Origin: an uncultured Gammaproteobacteria bacterium
GTDB lineage: Bacteria; Pseudomonadota; Gammaproteobacteria; Coxiellales; Coxiellaceae
Direction: 5' to 3'
DNA: 64,000 bases
Assembly: GCA_902581285.1 (NCBI GenBank)
Contig: CACHNP010000001.1
Location: 62,001-126,000 of the forward strand
Shown here: piece after piece, positions 46,395 through 57,132 of the stretch
Layout: each line of letters begins with the position of its first letter
Position numbering within the stretch: position 1 is the stretch's first letter
Notes under the pieces: generated by a model
What the model was told of the DNA's origin: nothing
Database searches by the model: none
The model's input: the letters and a program-made list of their open reading frames with translations, nothing else
Translations under genes and position numbers: made by a program

Positions 46395-47407
46395 ACTGAT
46401 GTCGAAAAAGTAAATATCACTTTCAAAATAAATGAATTTTCTCACACATTTGCAAGATTACTAAAATATTGAAAAATACCTCGTTTAGCACAATTGAAAA
46501 CGAGGTTCCGGTAGGTGGCTGTGATAAAAAACCGAATAAAATAGGATGATTCACTGAATCATTAAGTGTATATTCAATCAGGCTTCAAGCATACAAGCAC
46601 CATGACGAGTAACCTAAAATAGTTTAATAAAATCATAGTCGATTAGTGTCAACATTGGTCTCGCCGTTACTTAAAGAATAAATACACATATAGTAATCTT
46701 CAACAATATCGAGTTAGTGAGTCGGCCGCTGAATCGCCAGTGTATACACTACCTTACGCTCTTCAAGGCCAATAATTTCGATCAAGATAGCAGATATCGA
46801 ATCAAGCTTTTTAGAAAAAATCAAAACGAATCAAAGATATTTTTCTTCTCCCGCCGCCCAGTTAATGGTACCTCTCAAACGAACCCGCATTTGATATTAA
46901 AAAACAACCTAACTATCTAATTCACAACCCCATTTCCATTCTGGTGCTTGAATAAAAAAATCCATTCCATAATAATGTAGCCCACTGATAGATCTGTTTT
47001 AAAATAGTAAACTTGATTATCGATTACATTAGAACACGTCAATGAAGATAACGAGACCTGAAATCATGGGAATGCGTCTTTTTTGCATTATAAGTTTCTT
47101 TTTTTAATGAATTATTTTCGTAGGCTCTCACAGTCAAGAAAGTCATAATTTCGACATGCAGTTAAAAAATTAGATAAGGTATGGGTGACACTCAACAGAT
47201 GCCCACTTCAATCGCCATCGAGATATTCATAATACCGAATACACTCGATTAAATTAAAGCAGAGCAACGATGTAGTCATTACCCCTATAATATCTCGCTC
47301 ACACCTGTTGTTTAGAAAATAAAATATTCAAATCAATCAATTACAAGGAATTTGACAAGTTTAGAGGATGTACTATAAATAGCTTCGATATAAAGAGGAA
47401 TTTTCAA
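46395..47407. other. Gene-poor kilobase downstream of glnS
   Basis: No intact gene is supported. A minus-strand frame from ATG 46890 to TAA 46714 reads like coding sequence (ending IEIIGLEERKVVYTLAIQRPTH) but has an in-frame TGA near 46831-46833, so it may be a gene remnant of unknown family. A short palindrome ATGATTC/GAATCAT lies at 46547-46562. The rest is AT-rich and featureless to me, apart from the hairpin listed separately. Confidence 0.4.
46478..46506. terminator. Strong hairpin after glnS
   Basis: ACCTCGTTT (46478-46486) pairs perfectly with AAACGAGGT (46498-46506) over nine bases with an 11-base loop. On the plus strand no T run follows; on the minus strand ATTTTTC follows. It probably acts as a terminator or 3' end stabiliser for glnS, or ends a minus-strand transcript from the remnant region. 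Confidence 0.45.
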
Positions 47408-48688
47408 ATGAGAAATAATATTGTGAAAATGAAAAAAACTGCACATTGGCTAAATCACCGCGAAAAAATTATATCTATTTTACTATTAATTAGTGTCTTT
47501 ATTTTCTCCCTGGCGTCAGCTAACCAAAATAAATCTAACGATTCTTTCAGAGACACAATAATAGAAACTAAAAAAACCATGACAGCAACTTTAAAAAAAC
47601 ACTTCAAAGAAACAGAATCCCCCCCATTCATAAATAGTAATCATCAGCTCATGTCAATTGAAGAGAAAGTGAATATTTCAGCGCCGTTTCAAATATTACC
47701 CCCAGCACATTGTCAAACTAAAATAGGGTTTTTAATTATTCATGGACTATTCTTGGACCCTAATAGCTCAAGAGAAATAGCAAATAAAATCAAAGAAGCA
47801 TACAACTGCGCAGTAATCAAAGCGATATTACTCAGCGGTCATGGGACCCTTCCTAAGGAACTTATCAAGACAAAATTCACAGACTGGATAAAAGATACCA
47901 AGAGCGCAATAAAAACCTTCGAAGACAATAATGTTAACAGTATCTACATAGTAGGTCACTCACTTGGTGGCACATTAGCCTATAAAGTAGTTGAAGATAC
48001 AACGTACAAGGATAAAATTAAAGGGCTAGTACTATTTAATCCCGCTATAAAAGAATACAGATCAAGCTGGATTAAAAGACAGCTTCTTAACATAGTGACG
48101 AAATTCATAGATTATAAAAATACACACGAAGCACTCTTCCCTGTTCGTTATCTTGCACATACCACAAATGCAGCAAATGAGCTAATTAAACTCACTGCTT
48201 CGTTAAAGTTAGAATCCATATCGGACACCCCATCTATACAATTTCACGTGATAGATGATACCACTATTGATATACAATCCAATATTAACCATTTCTGTTC
48301 GATAAAGAATAAAGAGCCACACCAGTTCGTTTTATACACAGGAACTGAGAAATCCTTAGCGGATTTTGATATAAACGGTTGTGATAAAGACGATTTCACA
48401 AAACGCAAAGTTATCGACTCAGCAGAATATAACATTACGAATTTTAGCCATGTCTCTTTGATTTATAAAAATAACCCTTTTTTCCAGCCAGAGTATTACT
48501 ACTGCAGGACCATGTTTAATGACATCGAACCAACAGAGTGCGAAGAAAAGCTTAATGATATGACTTTCAGTCATGCAACCAACCTCAAAAAAAATCAAAT
48601 ACGTCTTACAACTAATCCAGATTTCGATAATATGATACAGACAACTATATCATTTATTCAAAAAACAGAGAGTGATGTAAATCGCTAG
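47408..48688 (+). CDS. Exported alpha/beta hydrolase (esterase/lipase-like)
   Basis: The 426-residue protein starts with a basic stretch and a single hydrophobic segment (about residues 21-39, ending SLASA), a signal peptide or anchor. The hydrolase fold shows FLIIHGLF as oxyanion strand, the nucleophile elbow GHSLGG with serine near residue 186, VIDDTTID as likely acid, and FSHVSL as likely catalytic histidine near 354. Several cysteines near the C-terminus may form disulfides. AGAGGA lies upstream of the ATG. Substrate unknown. It is followed by an unrelated lipoprotein. Confidence 0.8.
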   Translation: MRNNIVKMKKTAHWLNHREKIISILLLISVFIFSLASANQNKSNDSFRDTIIETKKTMTATLKKHFKETESPPFINSNHQLMSIEEKVNISAPFQILPPAHCQTKIGFLIIHGLFLDPNSSREIANKIKEAYNCAVIKAILLSGHGTLPKELIKTKFTDWIKDTKSAIKTFEDNNVNSIYIVGHSLGGTLAYKVVEDTTYKDKIKGLVLFNPAIKEYRSSWIKRQLLNIVTKFIDYKNTHEALFPVRYLAHTTNAANELIKLTASLKLESISDTPSIQFHVIDDTTIDIQSNINHFCSIKNKEPHQFVLYTGTEKSLADFDINGCDKDDFTKRKVIDSAEYNITNFSHVSLIYKNNPFFQPEYYYCRTMFNDIEPTECEEKLNDMTFSHATNLKKNQIRLTTNPDFDNMIQTTISFIQKTESDVNR

Positions 48689-48839
48689 CACTGTCAGAAA
48701 AGTATAAGCATTATCGTACGATAAATAATTTTACTCATTTTACGCACTTAAATTGACATAACTAGCGCCCTTAAGATAAAGTAAAAAGTGGTCACGACAA
48801 TATCCAAACATAACGCTAATTACACACTAGGGGAAACCC

Positions 48840-49781
48840 ATGAACAAAAAAATCACCGTGCTCTGTATGATAACTCTCGCCACCCTAACTGCTTGCAATG
48901 ATAAAAAAGAATTAGAAAACAAGTCACCTAGCATAAAAACCAGCAAAAACTTAAATCACGGGGCGCGCAAAAAATGCGTGAAGACATACCAACAAAACCG
49001 CATCAAACACGAGTGCTTGCCAGCAACCAAGCCAACCAATTGCAATCAGTCCACCTATGAATCGTTAAAAACACAAGGACTGCCTAGTTGCAGCCAGCCG
49101 AAAAAAAGCGCTTCCCCCAGCTATCTCTTGCTGACAAACTGGAAACAGTGTTTCAAAGTTAGTAAAGGCAGTAACAACACAACAACATGGTGCTTGCCAA
49201 CCGAGCGTCAAAAAAACTGCCCTATCGACACATTCAAACAATTAAAAGAAACCTCACACTTGAGCTGTTCAAACAAATCGTTAACACCAGCCCCGGAGTG
49301 GGCTCAATACCCTGTGAATTGTTTTGGCCAACAACCATACAACCACATATCAACCGTCTGCACTTTACCCAGTAAACCGACTGACTGCGACTCAGTGAAA
49401 TGGAATAAATTACAGAAAGACAACGGAATCACTATACCTTCTTGCCCAATAACTAACACATTTACGGTCAGCGTAGATCATCCTTCCTTTAGAATTCGAG
49501 CAATCGAAGCACTGGATGGCGGAATCACGGCTGAAGACCCTCAATTCGATAATAGCTTAATCAAATACAATAAAGAAGACTGGGTAGCCACAGGGGAAAC
49601 ATATCCTGGGAATCCAGGCGGGTACAATGTATTTAAATTCGTCGCAACAAAGAAAATGCTTGAAAATAAAAATCAGACGTATATACAAATTGACACATTA
49701 CCACCGGGCGAATCAACACCAATCTGGATAAATTACTATCTAGTAATATCCAACCCAAAAAATAATGCAGTGAGCAGATAA
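48840..49781 (+). CDS. Lipoprotein with three four-cysteine modules
   Basis: The signal peptide ends in the lipobox LTAC, so Cys19 is probably lipidated. Three consecutive modules follow at about residues 42-90, 100-145 and 158-200. Each contains a first Cys, a second Cys followed closely by LP, a third after KP-x-x or RQ-x-x, and a last Cys in a PSC or LSC ending, with a conserved T/K-x-L stretch between. A C-terminal domain of some 100 residues lacks cysteines. I do not recognise the family. The 12 cysteines suggest disulfides in the periplasm or outside. AGGGGA precedes the ATG. Confidence 0.75.
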   Translation: MNKKITVLCMITLATLTACNDKKELENKSPSIKTSKNLNHGARKKCVKTYQQNRIKHECLPATKPTNCNQSTYESLKTQGLPSCSQPKKSASPSYLLLTNWKQCFKVSKGSNNTTTWCLPTERQKNCPIDTFKQLKETSHLSCSNKSLTPAPEWAQYPVNCFGQQPYNHISTVCTLPSKPTDCDSVKWNKLQKDNGITIPSCPITNTFTVSVDHPSFRIRAIEALDGGITAEDPQFDNSLIKYNKEDWVATGETYPGNPGGYNVFKFVATKKMLENKNQTYIQIDTLPPGESTPIWINYYLVISNPKNNAVSR

Positions 49782-49782
49782 A

Positions 49783-52035
49783 CTACTTGTTGACGACCTC
49801 TAAACCATCTACCTTGCGAAAGCCACGCGGCAGCATTGAGCCACGGCGCCCGCGCTCACCTTCGAAATGCTCCCAATCTTTTGGCTTCAATGTGAGATGA
49901 CGCTTACCGGAGTAAACCACCAAATTACTTTCTTCATCCAGTACCGCCAATCCAACGCACCACTCTTCTCGCGCTTTTAATCTTGCAGATGGAATCTGAA
50001 TAATTTTATTTCCTTTACCTCGAGCCAATTCTGGCAAATCCACCAAAGGAAAAATCAACAGTCGCCCTTCGGATGTTACCATCGCAATGTATTCACTTTC
50101 AACGTCGCTCACTCGACAAGGAGAGAGCACTTTAGCGCCTTCAGGACATCTTAACACCGCTTTACCAGCGCGGTTTTTACAATGTAAATGTTGTAATTGA
50201 GTCACAAAACCGTAACCCGCATCTGATGCCAAAACATAAAAATCATCATCACTACCCATCATCACACCTTGAAATGACACACCTGGTGCCGGCTTTAACT
50301 TAGCAGTCAAAGGTTCACCGTGCCCACGGGCGGATGGTAGCGTGTGGGCACCCACGGAATAAGACCGGCCAACACTATCAATAAAAATAGCTAACTGATT
50401 GGAACGTCCTTGCGCTTGCATCAGGTAACCATCACCTGAACGGTAGTTCAGTGCGTTACCTTCAACGTTATGCCCTTTTGCACTTCGAACAAACCCTTTC
50501 TTCGACAACACAACAGTAATGGATTCACTTGGCAGCATATCCGACTCACGAATGGCTTTAGCTTCCTCTCGCTCAACTAGCGGACTTCGGCGTTTATCAC
50601 CATATAAATCCAAGTCGGACTTGAGTTCTTTCTTAATTAAGGTTTTCAATCTAGCAGCCGACTTGAGAATTTTTTCCAGCTCATCACGCTCCGCAACCAA
50701 ATCTTGTTGCTCCTGCTCGATCTTAATTTGCTCCAGCTTTGCTAACTGACGTAATTTAATTTCCAAGATCGCATCGGCTTGCGCTTCCGATAGCTTAAAC
50801 TTTTTCATCAAAGCTGGTTTTGGCTTATCTGAACGTCGAATAATTTCTATAATCTCATCCAGATTTAAATACGCAATTAGTAAGCCTTCCAGGATATGCA
50901 GCCGATCATTTACTTTTTCCAAACGATAACGCAACCGTTTTTTCACTGTCTCTTTCCGATAGTCAAGCCACTCTTGCAGCAAAGCCACCAACCCTTTCAC
51001 TTGTGGGCGCCCATCCAAACCAATCATATTTAAGTTAATTCGGTAGGTGCGCTCTAAATCCGTGGTTGCAAACAAATGGCTCATTAACTCATCCACATCC
51101 ACTCTGTTTGACCTCGGGGTGATCACCAACCTAGTCGGGTTCTCATGATCAGATTCATCACGTAAATCACTCACAGTTGGCAGCTTCTTTGCCAACATCT
51201 GTTGTGCAATTTGCTCTAAGACTTTTCCGCCTGAAACTTGGTGTGGTAATGCAGTCACGATAATATCATCATCTTCTTTACGCCAAACAGATCGCATACG
51301 TATGCTACCGTGCCCGGTCTGATACATGGATTTAATGTCAGCACGAGGAGTAATTATTTCAGCTTTCGTTGGGTAATCTGGCGCTTTAACGTGCTTCATG
51401 ACTTGCGCCAAGGTTGGTTTAGGCGTGTCCAGCAAGTACAAGCAAGCATTAACCACCTCAGTGATGTTATGAGGTGGAATATCTGTTGCCATCCCAACCG
51501 CAATGCCCGACGTACCATTGAGTAATATATTCGGCAAACGAGCTGGTAGTAACATTGGCTCTTTCAACGTGCCATCAAAATTAGGTTGCCAATCCACCGT
51601 CCCCTGCTGTAATTCGGCCAATAGCGAATCTGCAATCGGAGTTAATTTAGCTTCCGTGTATCGCATTGCAGCGAATGACTTAGGGTCGTCACTGGAGCCC
51701 CAGTTCCCTTGCCCATCAATAAAAGGATAACGATAAGAAAACGGTTGTGCCATTAACACCATCGCTTCATAACAAGCAGAATCACCATGAGGATGAAATT
51801 TACCCAACACGTCACCAACCGTACGGGCTGATTTCTTGTACTTTGCTGTTGATTTTAACCCCAAGTCAGACATGGCGTAAATGATTCGTCGCTGAACCGG
51901 TTTCAACCCATCGCCCACATGAGGCAAGGCCCGATCTAGTATCACGTACATAGAATAGTCTAAATACGCCTTTTCAGTAAAAGCCCGTATCGGTTGCTGC
52001 TCAATATCTTCGGATAAAATTTCGTCAATCGCCAT
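49783..52035 (-). CDS. parC: DNA topoisomerase IV subunit A
   Basis: Decatenates daughter chromosomes together with ParE. At 750 residues the length is that of enterobacterial ParC. The catalytic tyrosine is Tyr126 in AAMRYTE. The quinolone-determining region reads [13 protein letters not shown], with Ser86 and Glu90 as in susceptible E. coli (its Ser80 and Glu84). A C-terminal beta-pinwheel is present. The gene converges on the lipoprotein gene with one base between stops. parE is not in the window. Confidence 0.97.
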   Translation of the reverse strand: MAIDEILSEDIEQQPIRAFTEKAYLDYSMYVILDRALPHVGDGLKPVQRRIIYAMSDLGLKSTAKYKKSARTVGDVLGKFHPHGDSACYEAMVLMAQPFSYRYPFIDGQGNWGSSDDPKSFAAMRYTEAKLTPIADSLLAELQQGTVDWQPNFDGTLKEPMLLPARLPNILLNGTSGIAVGMATDIPPHNITEVVNACLYLLDTPKPTLAQVMKHVKAPDYPTKAEIITPRADIKSMYQTGHGSIRMRSVWRKEDDDIIVTALPHQVSGGKVLEQIAQQMLAKKLPTVSDLRDESDHENPTRLVITPRSNRVDVDELMSHLFATTDLERTYRINLNMIGLDGRPQVKGLVALLQEWLDYRKETVKKRLRYRLEKVNDRLHILEGLLIAYLNLDEIIEIIRRSDKPKPALMKKFKLSEAQADAILEIKLRQLAKLEQIKIEQEQQDLVAERDELEKILKSAARLKTLIKKELKSDLDLYGDKRRSPLVEREEAKAIRESDMLPSESITVVLSKKGFVRSAKGHNVEGNALNYRSGDGYLMQAQGRSNQLAIFIDSVGRSYSVGAHTLPSARGHGEPLTAKLKPAPGVSFQGVMMGSDDDFYVLASDAGYGFVTQLQHLHCKNRAGKAVLRCPEGAKVLSPCRVSDVESEYIAMVTSEGRLLIFPLVDLPELARGKGNKIIQIPSARLKAREEWCVGLAVLDEESNLVVYSGKRHLTLKPKDWEHFEGERGRRGSMLPRGFRKVDGLEVVNK

Positions 52036-52151
52036 GTTATTGTTCTCTCGAATCAGTTATCGCAAATGAAAATCAGTATACCGAATTTCATCACAAACAA
52101 CCAAATTAAAAAGAAAAATAAATGCGGACAGAAAAAAGAATGAAAATTAAA

Positions 52152-52724
52152 CTAAGCTACTTCACCCTGTTCATTTGTTGACAAGCTGGCGGCTCTTTTC
52201 TCACTCAACCATAAAATGAAAAAACACAGCAAGCACAATAGAGCGATCAAGTTCACACAGACCGCGTAGTGAAGTGCCGCCCATACACGATGGACTGGTT
52301 TAGCTGCCCCGGTATAAAAAAGGGCTTGGGAAGGCCACATTGGCATAAAAGCAACTTGGCTAGTGGAAGCCGCCGCGGATTTAAAAAAACTCAAACCAAC
52401 AAAACAAGGAAAGTGAAAGCAATAAACAAAATATGGCGTCACCAAAGAAACCAGTTGTGACAACTGGACGCATAAAGCCAATCGAACACCATGGAAGTTC
52501 TTCCTCAGCAGCAAAAAACCGGCTTTAATTGCAACAATACAAAAAACTAACATCAACATCAGCCCGAGCAGGGTCCACCCAAGAGACAACTTATCCAACT
52601 TAACATGATGCGAAAAAAAAATGTCTTTAGTTGTAATCATGGCGCCGATAAAAATAACCATGCTCAACATCGCGCCAGCGATCAAATGGTAAAACCCCAA
52701 GATACGATATAACCCAGCTTTCAT
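52152..52724 (-). CDS. Inner-membrane protein with about five helices, unknown
   Basis: A 190-residue hydrophobic protein with helices at roughly 8-28, 47-70, 78-100, 105-125 and 148-172. No recognised motif. It lies 10 bases downstream of the LysR gene on the same strand and may be its target or simply cotranscribed. Confidence 0.6.
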   Translation of the reverse strand: MKAGLYRILGFYHLIAGAMLSMVIFIGAMITTKDIFFSHHVKLDKLSLGWTLLGLMLMLVFCIVAIKAGFLLLRKNFHGVRLALCVQLSQLVSLVTPYFVYCFHFPCFVGLSFFKSAAASTSQVAFMPMWPSQALFYTGAAKPVHRVWAALHYAVCVNLIALLCLLCFFILWLSEKRAASLSTNEQGEVA

Positions 52725-52734
52725 ACTTTCCCCT

Positions 52735-53622
52735 CTACTTTAACTCTTGCACTAAGTAATCTAAAAATGCCCTTAATTTTGGCGTGACGTGCTTAGTGTA
52801 AGGATACAAACCGTAGATACTAATATCGCCTGGACAGTATTCCGACAACACCGACACCAAATGCCCATCATCCAATTCGTTCTGCAATGTGTAATCCGGC
52901 AACATCACTAAACCCAAACCAGACAAAGCTGCTGATTTTAACGCCTGAGAACTATTGGATTGAAAATCCCCTTTAACCAATACTTTTTGCTTTTTTCCTT
53001 TATCAGCAAAATTCCACACATTCGACTCCGGAAGACGCGTGTGTACCAAGCAATTGTGATCACTTAGCTCTGCAGGCACCTGCGGCACACCAGCACGATC
53101 ATAATAACTCGGAGCGGCACAAACTACCAACTTACGTAGTGCTAGCTTTCGCGCCATGAGATTGGAATCCGCCGGCTCACCCACATGAATCAACAAATCC
53201 GCGCCCAGATCAACCGGGCTATGCAAACGCGAACTCAGTGTCAACTGAACATCAATCTCAGGGTACTCACGCAGAAACCGCCCTACCACCAATGACAAAG
53301 ACCCACTACCGAAACTTAACGGACTGATTACTTTCAACTTTCCGCGGGGTTTATCATTAGAAACCGCAATCGCCTGCATGGCCCCATCCAGCTCTTCTTG
53401 AATCCGGCTGGTGTATTCATACAACGTTTTTCCAGCCTCAGTCAAAGACATGCTTCGCGTGCTGCGATTGATTAAACGAACACCCAGGTCGGTTTCCAGA
53501 CGACTTACGCGTTTACTAATCATAGACTTAACAATACCGAGATAATCGGCAACTTTAGAAAAATTTCTTTTCTCAACCACCTGAGAAAATATCATTAGGT
53601 CATCAAGTTTGATCTTAGCCAT
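52735..53622 (-). CDS. LysR-family transcriptional regulator
   Basis: The N-terminal 65 residues form the winged helix: LDDLMIFSQVVEKRNFSKVADYLG, SKRVSRLETDLGVRLINRSTR and LTEAG. The rest is a ligand-binding domain of periplasmic-binding-protein type. The 295-residue length is standard. It belongs to the large CrgA/AaeR-like subgroup by its RSTRSMSLTEAG pattern. Effector and targets are unknown; the membrane-protein gene that follows after 10 bases is a candidate partner. Confidence 0.9.
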   Translation of the reverse strand: MAKIKLDDLMIFSQVVEKRNFSKVADYLGIVKSMISKRVSRLETDLGVRLINRSTRSMSLTEAGKTLYEYTSRIQEELDGAMQAIAVSNDKPRGKLKVISPLSFGSGSLSLVVGRFLREYPEIDVQLTLSSRLHSPVDLGADLLIHVGEPADSNLMARKLALRKLVVCAAPSYYDRAGVPQVPAELSDHNCLVHTRLPESNVWNFADKGKKQKVLVKGDFQSNSSQALKSAALSGLGLVMLPDYTLQNELDDGHLVSVLSEYCPGDISIYGLYPYTKHVTPKLRAFLDYLVQELK

Positions 53623-53705
53623 AAAACCCGCCTTTTGGTTTCTCTAAAAGAAACAATATACAATTTTTTTGCAAAACTGTAAACAGGCGGGCTAGGGATA
53701 CATAC

Positions 53706-54074
53706 TTACTCGACGGTCTCTTCTTGTGGGGCTGCCTGAGTTTGAAAAGCCTCAACTGAACTAACGGGTTCCTGAGCACTTCTTCGTCTGCCTCTTTTCC
53801 GTGTCGTTTGCGGCTCTAGCTGCCAATTATTCACATCAACTCGTTGACGCGGTTTAAACAATCTTTCCACTTCTGCATTCATCTCCAGCGCAAATGCCAC
53901 CGCAACCAATCGATGTAACGAAATTTGCCCTGTTCTTTCAAAATGTTTTAGTGTATAAACATTAACTCCTGCTCGTTCTGCTAGCACTTCACGCGTCCAC
54001 GCACGCTGCAAACGTAAAGCAGTTACCCTTTTTGCAATGTCCAGCGCAATATCCTTCGGGTTGAAATCTTCCAT
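53706..54074 (-). CDS. Small XRE-type helix-turn-helix regulator
   Basis: From the ATG at 54074 (AAGGAGAG upstream) the product has 122 residues. Residues 10-70 form an HTH: ALRLQRAWTREVLAERAGVNVYTLKHFERTG. The C-terminal part is basic (RKRGRRR) then acidic and glutamine-rich. Regulators of this form often accompany toxin genes, but no toxin partner is adjacent. A longer start at 54113 is not supported by a ribosome site. Confidence 0.75.
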   Translation of the reverse strand: MEDFNPKDIALDIAKRVTALRLQRAWTREVLAERAGVNVYTLKHFERTGQISLHRLVAVAFALEMNAEVERLFKPRQRVDVNNWQLEPQTTRKRGRRRSAQEPVSSVEAFQTQAAPQEETVE

Positions 54075-54254
54075 AACACTCTCCTTGTTGTTTAATTGTT
54101 TTTTAACAAACACCTAGATAATATCTTAGCTACCAAAGAAAGTATAGTAAAAATGAGATAAATCTGTGATTTTATTGAACTTTGCTCATTTAAAGAGCAC
54201 CCACTTGTCACATATAAATAAAAATATGGGTTTATTTTGGCACAAATCACCTGT

Positions 54255-54917
54255 TTAAGGTGAAGCCAATTTCCGACGAAATTCCCCCATCCGCTGGGAG
54301 TAATCCGGCGCCGAAAACAGGCCAGACCCCACCACAAAATAATCCACCCCAGCAACCGCAGCAGACTGAATGTTATCCACCTTGATCCCGCCATCAATAG
54401 CCAACAAAATATCACGATCCTGAGCATCCAGTAACCGCCTCAACTGCTCAGCTTTCACCAGCGTATCCGAAATAAAGGCCTGCCCTGCTTTCCCTGGAAA
54501 TACCGACATCAACAAAACCATATCAATTTCAGCCAAAGACACCTCTGATAGAACCACCTCTTCATCCGGATTAAAAACCAATCCAGCTTGCAGATTGGCC
54601 TCCTTAATCTCCAATATCATCTGATCGACATCTTCTACGGTTTCTGGATGAAAACTCAAGCGATCAGCACCAGCTAACGCAAAAGGTTCGATATAATCGC
54701 GGGGATTATCGACCATCAAATGAACATCGATTTCCGCCGAGATTCCAGCGTCACGTAAAGATCGACAAACCAAGGCGCCCACTGTCAAATTTGGCACATA
54801 ATGACCATCCATGACATCGAAATGAACAGCGTCAGCTCCCGCATCCAGCACCGCTTGCACATCCTGCTGCAAATGCGCAAAGTCCGCACTTAATATTGAA
54901 GCTGAAATTATCGCCAC
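54255..54917 (-). CDS. rpe: Ribulose-phosphate 3-epimerase
   Basis: TIM-barrel enzyme interconverting ribulose 5-phosphate and xylulose 5-phosphate. The 220-residue protein has SILSADFAHL at the N-terminus, HFDVMDGHYVPNLT with metal-binding His and Asp, IDVHLMV, SFHPET and the phosphate-binding AIDGGI and GSGLF. Located between djlA and a small regulator; start chosen at MAIISASIL. Confidence 0.97.
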   Translation of the reverse strand: MAIISASILSADFAHLQQDVQAVLDAGADAVHFDVMDGHYVPNLTVGALVCRSLRDAGISAEIDVHLMVDNPRDYIEPFALAGADRLSFHPETVEDVDQMILEIKEANLQAGLVFNPDEEVVLSEVSLAEIDMVLLMSVFPGKAGQAFISDTLVKAEQLRRLLDAQDRDILLAIDGGIKVDNIQSAAVAGVDYFVVGSGLFSAPDYSQRMGEFRRKLASP

Positions 54918-54938
54918 TACCCGCTCCTCTTAAAAGCA

Positions 54939-55772
54939 TCACGCCATGTTTCGAACTGACTTTATTCTATCATACGCCTGCTTGATCGTCTGTGTTTTTT
55001 GCGTTGCTATCTTAATCATCTCAGGTGGAACACCTTTTGCAATTAATCGATCTGGATGATTCTTGCTCATTAATCGACGGTATGCCTTTTTCACATCATC
55101 ATCAGAGGATTCTTTTGTCACACCCAGCGTTTGATAAGCATCCCCTATGTGCAGTGACGAACCAGCGCCACCGGTGTAGCCAGACTGTGAGTATCCATGA
55201 GACTGTTGCTGATAAGCCGAGGAAAATTGCCGAAGGTATTCTTCAAACGCCATATTTGGAATCCCCAGACTTTGAAACACAAAGCGCAAGGCTTCCTGTG
55301 AAGCAAGAGACAGCCTGCCAGTTGCAGTAGCAATTTGCATTTGAATTTCTAAGAACATCCGGATTAGCCCAGGCTGAAACCAGGCCACTCGTCGAAAACG
55401 CGCTAACGCTTCACGACAAAACATCGGATGATTTTTTCCTTGATTGAACATACTGATAGCACGCCGTCGCAACTCCCCCACCAACCCCATTTGCGCCATC
55501 ACACTTTCTGCGATATCAATTTCTTGCTGAGAAACTCGACCATCAGCCTTAGCAATGTAACCCATCACGGCGAAAGACGTATCAAAAAAGACCTGTTGAG
55601 TTGATGTGTGACCAGAAGAACTAGAACGACCTGTATCGCTAGTACCAAAATCCGACTGCCAACGTTGAAAAACTCCGTTATCATACATAGCACCCAGAGC
55701 AAAGCCAATCAACAAGCCCCAAGGCGGGAATATAAACAGCCCTAATATTAGCCCAATCATTTTTCCGTTCAC
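54939..55772 (-). CDS. djlA: Membrane-anchored DnaJ-like co-chaperone DjlA
   Basis: The 277-residue protein has a single N-terminal helix (about residues 4-26), a TerB-type helical domain (about 60-180) and a C-terminal J domain with the HPD triad in SKNHPDRLIAKG. That order is specific for DjlA, an inner-membrane partner of DnaK. The central linker is rich in S, G, Q and Y. It lies 21 bases upstream of rpe on the same strand. Confidence 0.95.
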   Translation of the reverse strand: MNGKMIGLILGLFIFPPWGLLIGFALGAMYDNGVFQRWQSDFGTSDTGRSSSSGHTSTQQVFFDTSFAVMGYIAKADGRVSQQEIDIAESVMAQMGLVGELRRRAISMFNQGKNHPMFCREALARFRRVAWFQPGLIRMFLEIQMQIATATGRLSLASQEALRFVFQSLGIPNMAFEEYLRQFSSAYQQQSHGYSQSGYTGGAGSSLHIGDAYQTLGVTKESSDDDVKKAYRRLMSKNHPDRLIAKGVPPEMIKIATQKTQTIKQAYDRIKSVRNMA

Positions 55773-55863
55773 AACACTACCCTTCGTATTTTTTTCTGTA
55801 CAGCTCGATTCCGCATGTTACCATAGTAGGCTGTTTTTCCTCAAGCAACAGGGGCTTTGGTAA

Positions 55864-57132
55864 ATGAAAAAACACAACTTACCGCTTTTAAAACTAGCAC
55901 CTCCGTCAAAGAGCAGGCTATCACTATCACGAATACCAATTATAAATCATAAGGATAAGATTGAATCCTGGTTTAAAAAACAGTGGACAATGACCCAGGC
56001 GCCAATCTTAAGCTCCGTTGACATTCGTCGCTCAGCATTCAAATTAGCCCCCGTAGACACCAACCTCTTTCCCGCCGGTTTCAACAACATACACCCAAGA
56101 CAAATAAAACGCTGCGTAGAGGCACTCCAAGCACGTCTGCCCATCGAGAATAACAGAAACATTTTAATCGTAGCGGAAAACCACACTCGAAATCAGGCGT
56201 ACCTAAACCACCTGAGTTGCCTCGAAGCGATACTCACCAAAGCGCATCACCATGTCAAAATAGGCATCATTGACCCGCAGCTGACATCCCCGATCACACA
56301 CACGCTGACACCGGATAAAGTACTCACAATCCACCCGATATTGATTGACAACGACCAACTTCGCTTACAAGATTTCCACCCAAACACCGTTCTTCTCAAT
56401 AACGATTTATCCAGCGGCGCACCTAGCTTACTAAAGAACGCCTCCAACCATATCACCCCACCTGTCAATCTCGGTTGGTTTAAACGAAGAAAATCAACTC
56501 ACTTCACTCATTACAATCGACTTGCCACAGCGCTGGCCAACACCTGTGATTTTGATCCCTGGCTCATCAGTACGTATTTCGACACCTGTAACCAGGTGAA
56601 CTTTATGGGGAAGACTGGGCTTACTGAGTTACAAAAAAAATCCCAAAAGCTGCTCGATCAAATCAAACAAAAGTACATGGAACACGGCATCGAACATGAA
56701 CCCTTTCTCATTGCAAAATCAGACCGAGGCACGTATGGTATGGCCGTGATGACCATCACCTCAGCAGACGACGTGCTCTCACTAAACCGCAAGCAACGCA
56801 CTCGGATGTCCAAAACAAAAGGCAACCAAATCGTCACTGATATCATAATTCAAGAAGGGGTCCCATCGACTGAGCACTACCAAAATCACACAGCAGAAAC
56901 CGTGGCCTACAATATCGGCCAACATGTGGTTGACGGGTTTTTTCGCTACCATCAGAAAAAAGGCCCGCAGGATAATCTAAATAGCCCCGGGGTGGAGTTC
57001 ACCTCGTTTGAAACCACCGTCTCGCAGCACCCCAGCCCGTTCTACCCGTACAGCGTAACGGCCCGTTTAGCTGCACTTGCCGCAGCACACGAAATAATCC
57101 ACACACAAGAGGAAATACCATGTCCAGCATAG
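55864..57132 (+). CDS. gshA: Glutamate-cysteine ligase, Acidithiobacillus-type
   Basis: First step of glutathione synthesis. The 422-residue protein does not resemble E. coli GshA but fits the separate family first defined in Acidithiobacillus ferrooxidans: NFMGKTGL, FLIAKSDRGTYGMAVM and QEGVPSTE are visible in a row. It overlaps gshB by 13 bases, which strongly supports the assignment. No other gshA is visible in the window. Confidence 0.82.
   Translation: MKKHNLPLLKLAPPSKSRLSLSRIPIINHKDKIESWFKKQWTMTQAPILSSVDIRRSAFKLAPVDTNLFPAGFNNIHPRQIKRCVEALQARLPIENNRNILIVAENHTRNQAYLNHLSCLEAILTKAHHHVKIGIIDPQLTSPITHTLTPDKVLTIHPILIDNDQLRLQDFHPNTVLLNNDLSSGAPSLLKNASNHITPPVNLGWFKRRKSTHFTHYNRLATALANTCDFDPWLISTYFDTCNQVNFMGKTGLTELQKKSQKLLDQIKQKYMEHGIEHEPFLIAKSDRGTYGMAVMTITSADDVLSLNRKQRTRMSKTKGNQIVTDIIIQEGVPSTEHYQNHTAETVAYNIGQHVVDGFFRYHQKKGPQDNLNSPGVEFTSFETTVSQHPSPFYPYSVTARLAALAAAHEIIHTQEEIPCPA

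Noticed and set aside
46717-46920. 67-residue plus-strand frame after glnS
   Set aside because: No ribosome site and no family resemblance; the opposite strand reads more like coding sequence.
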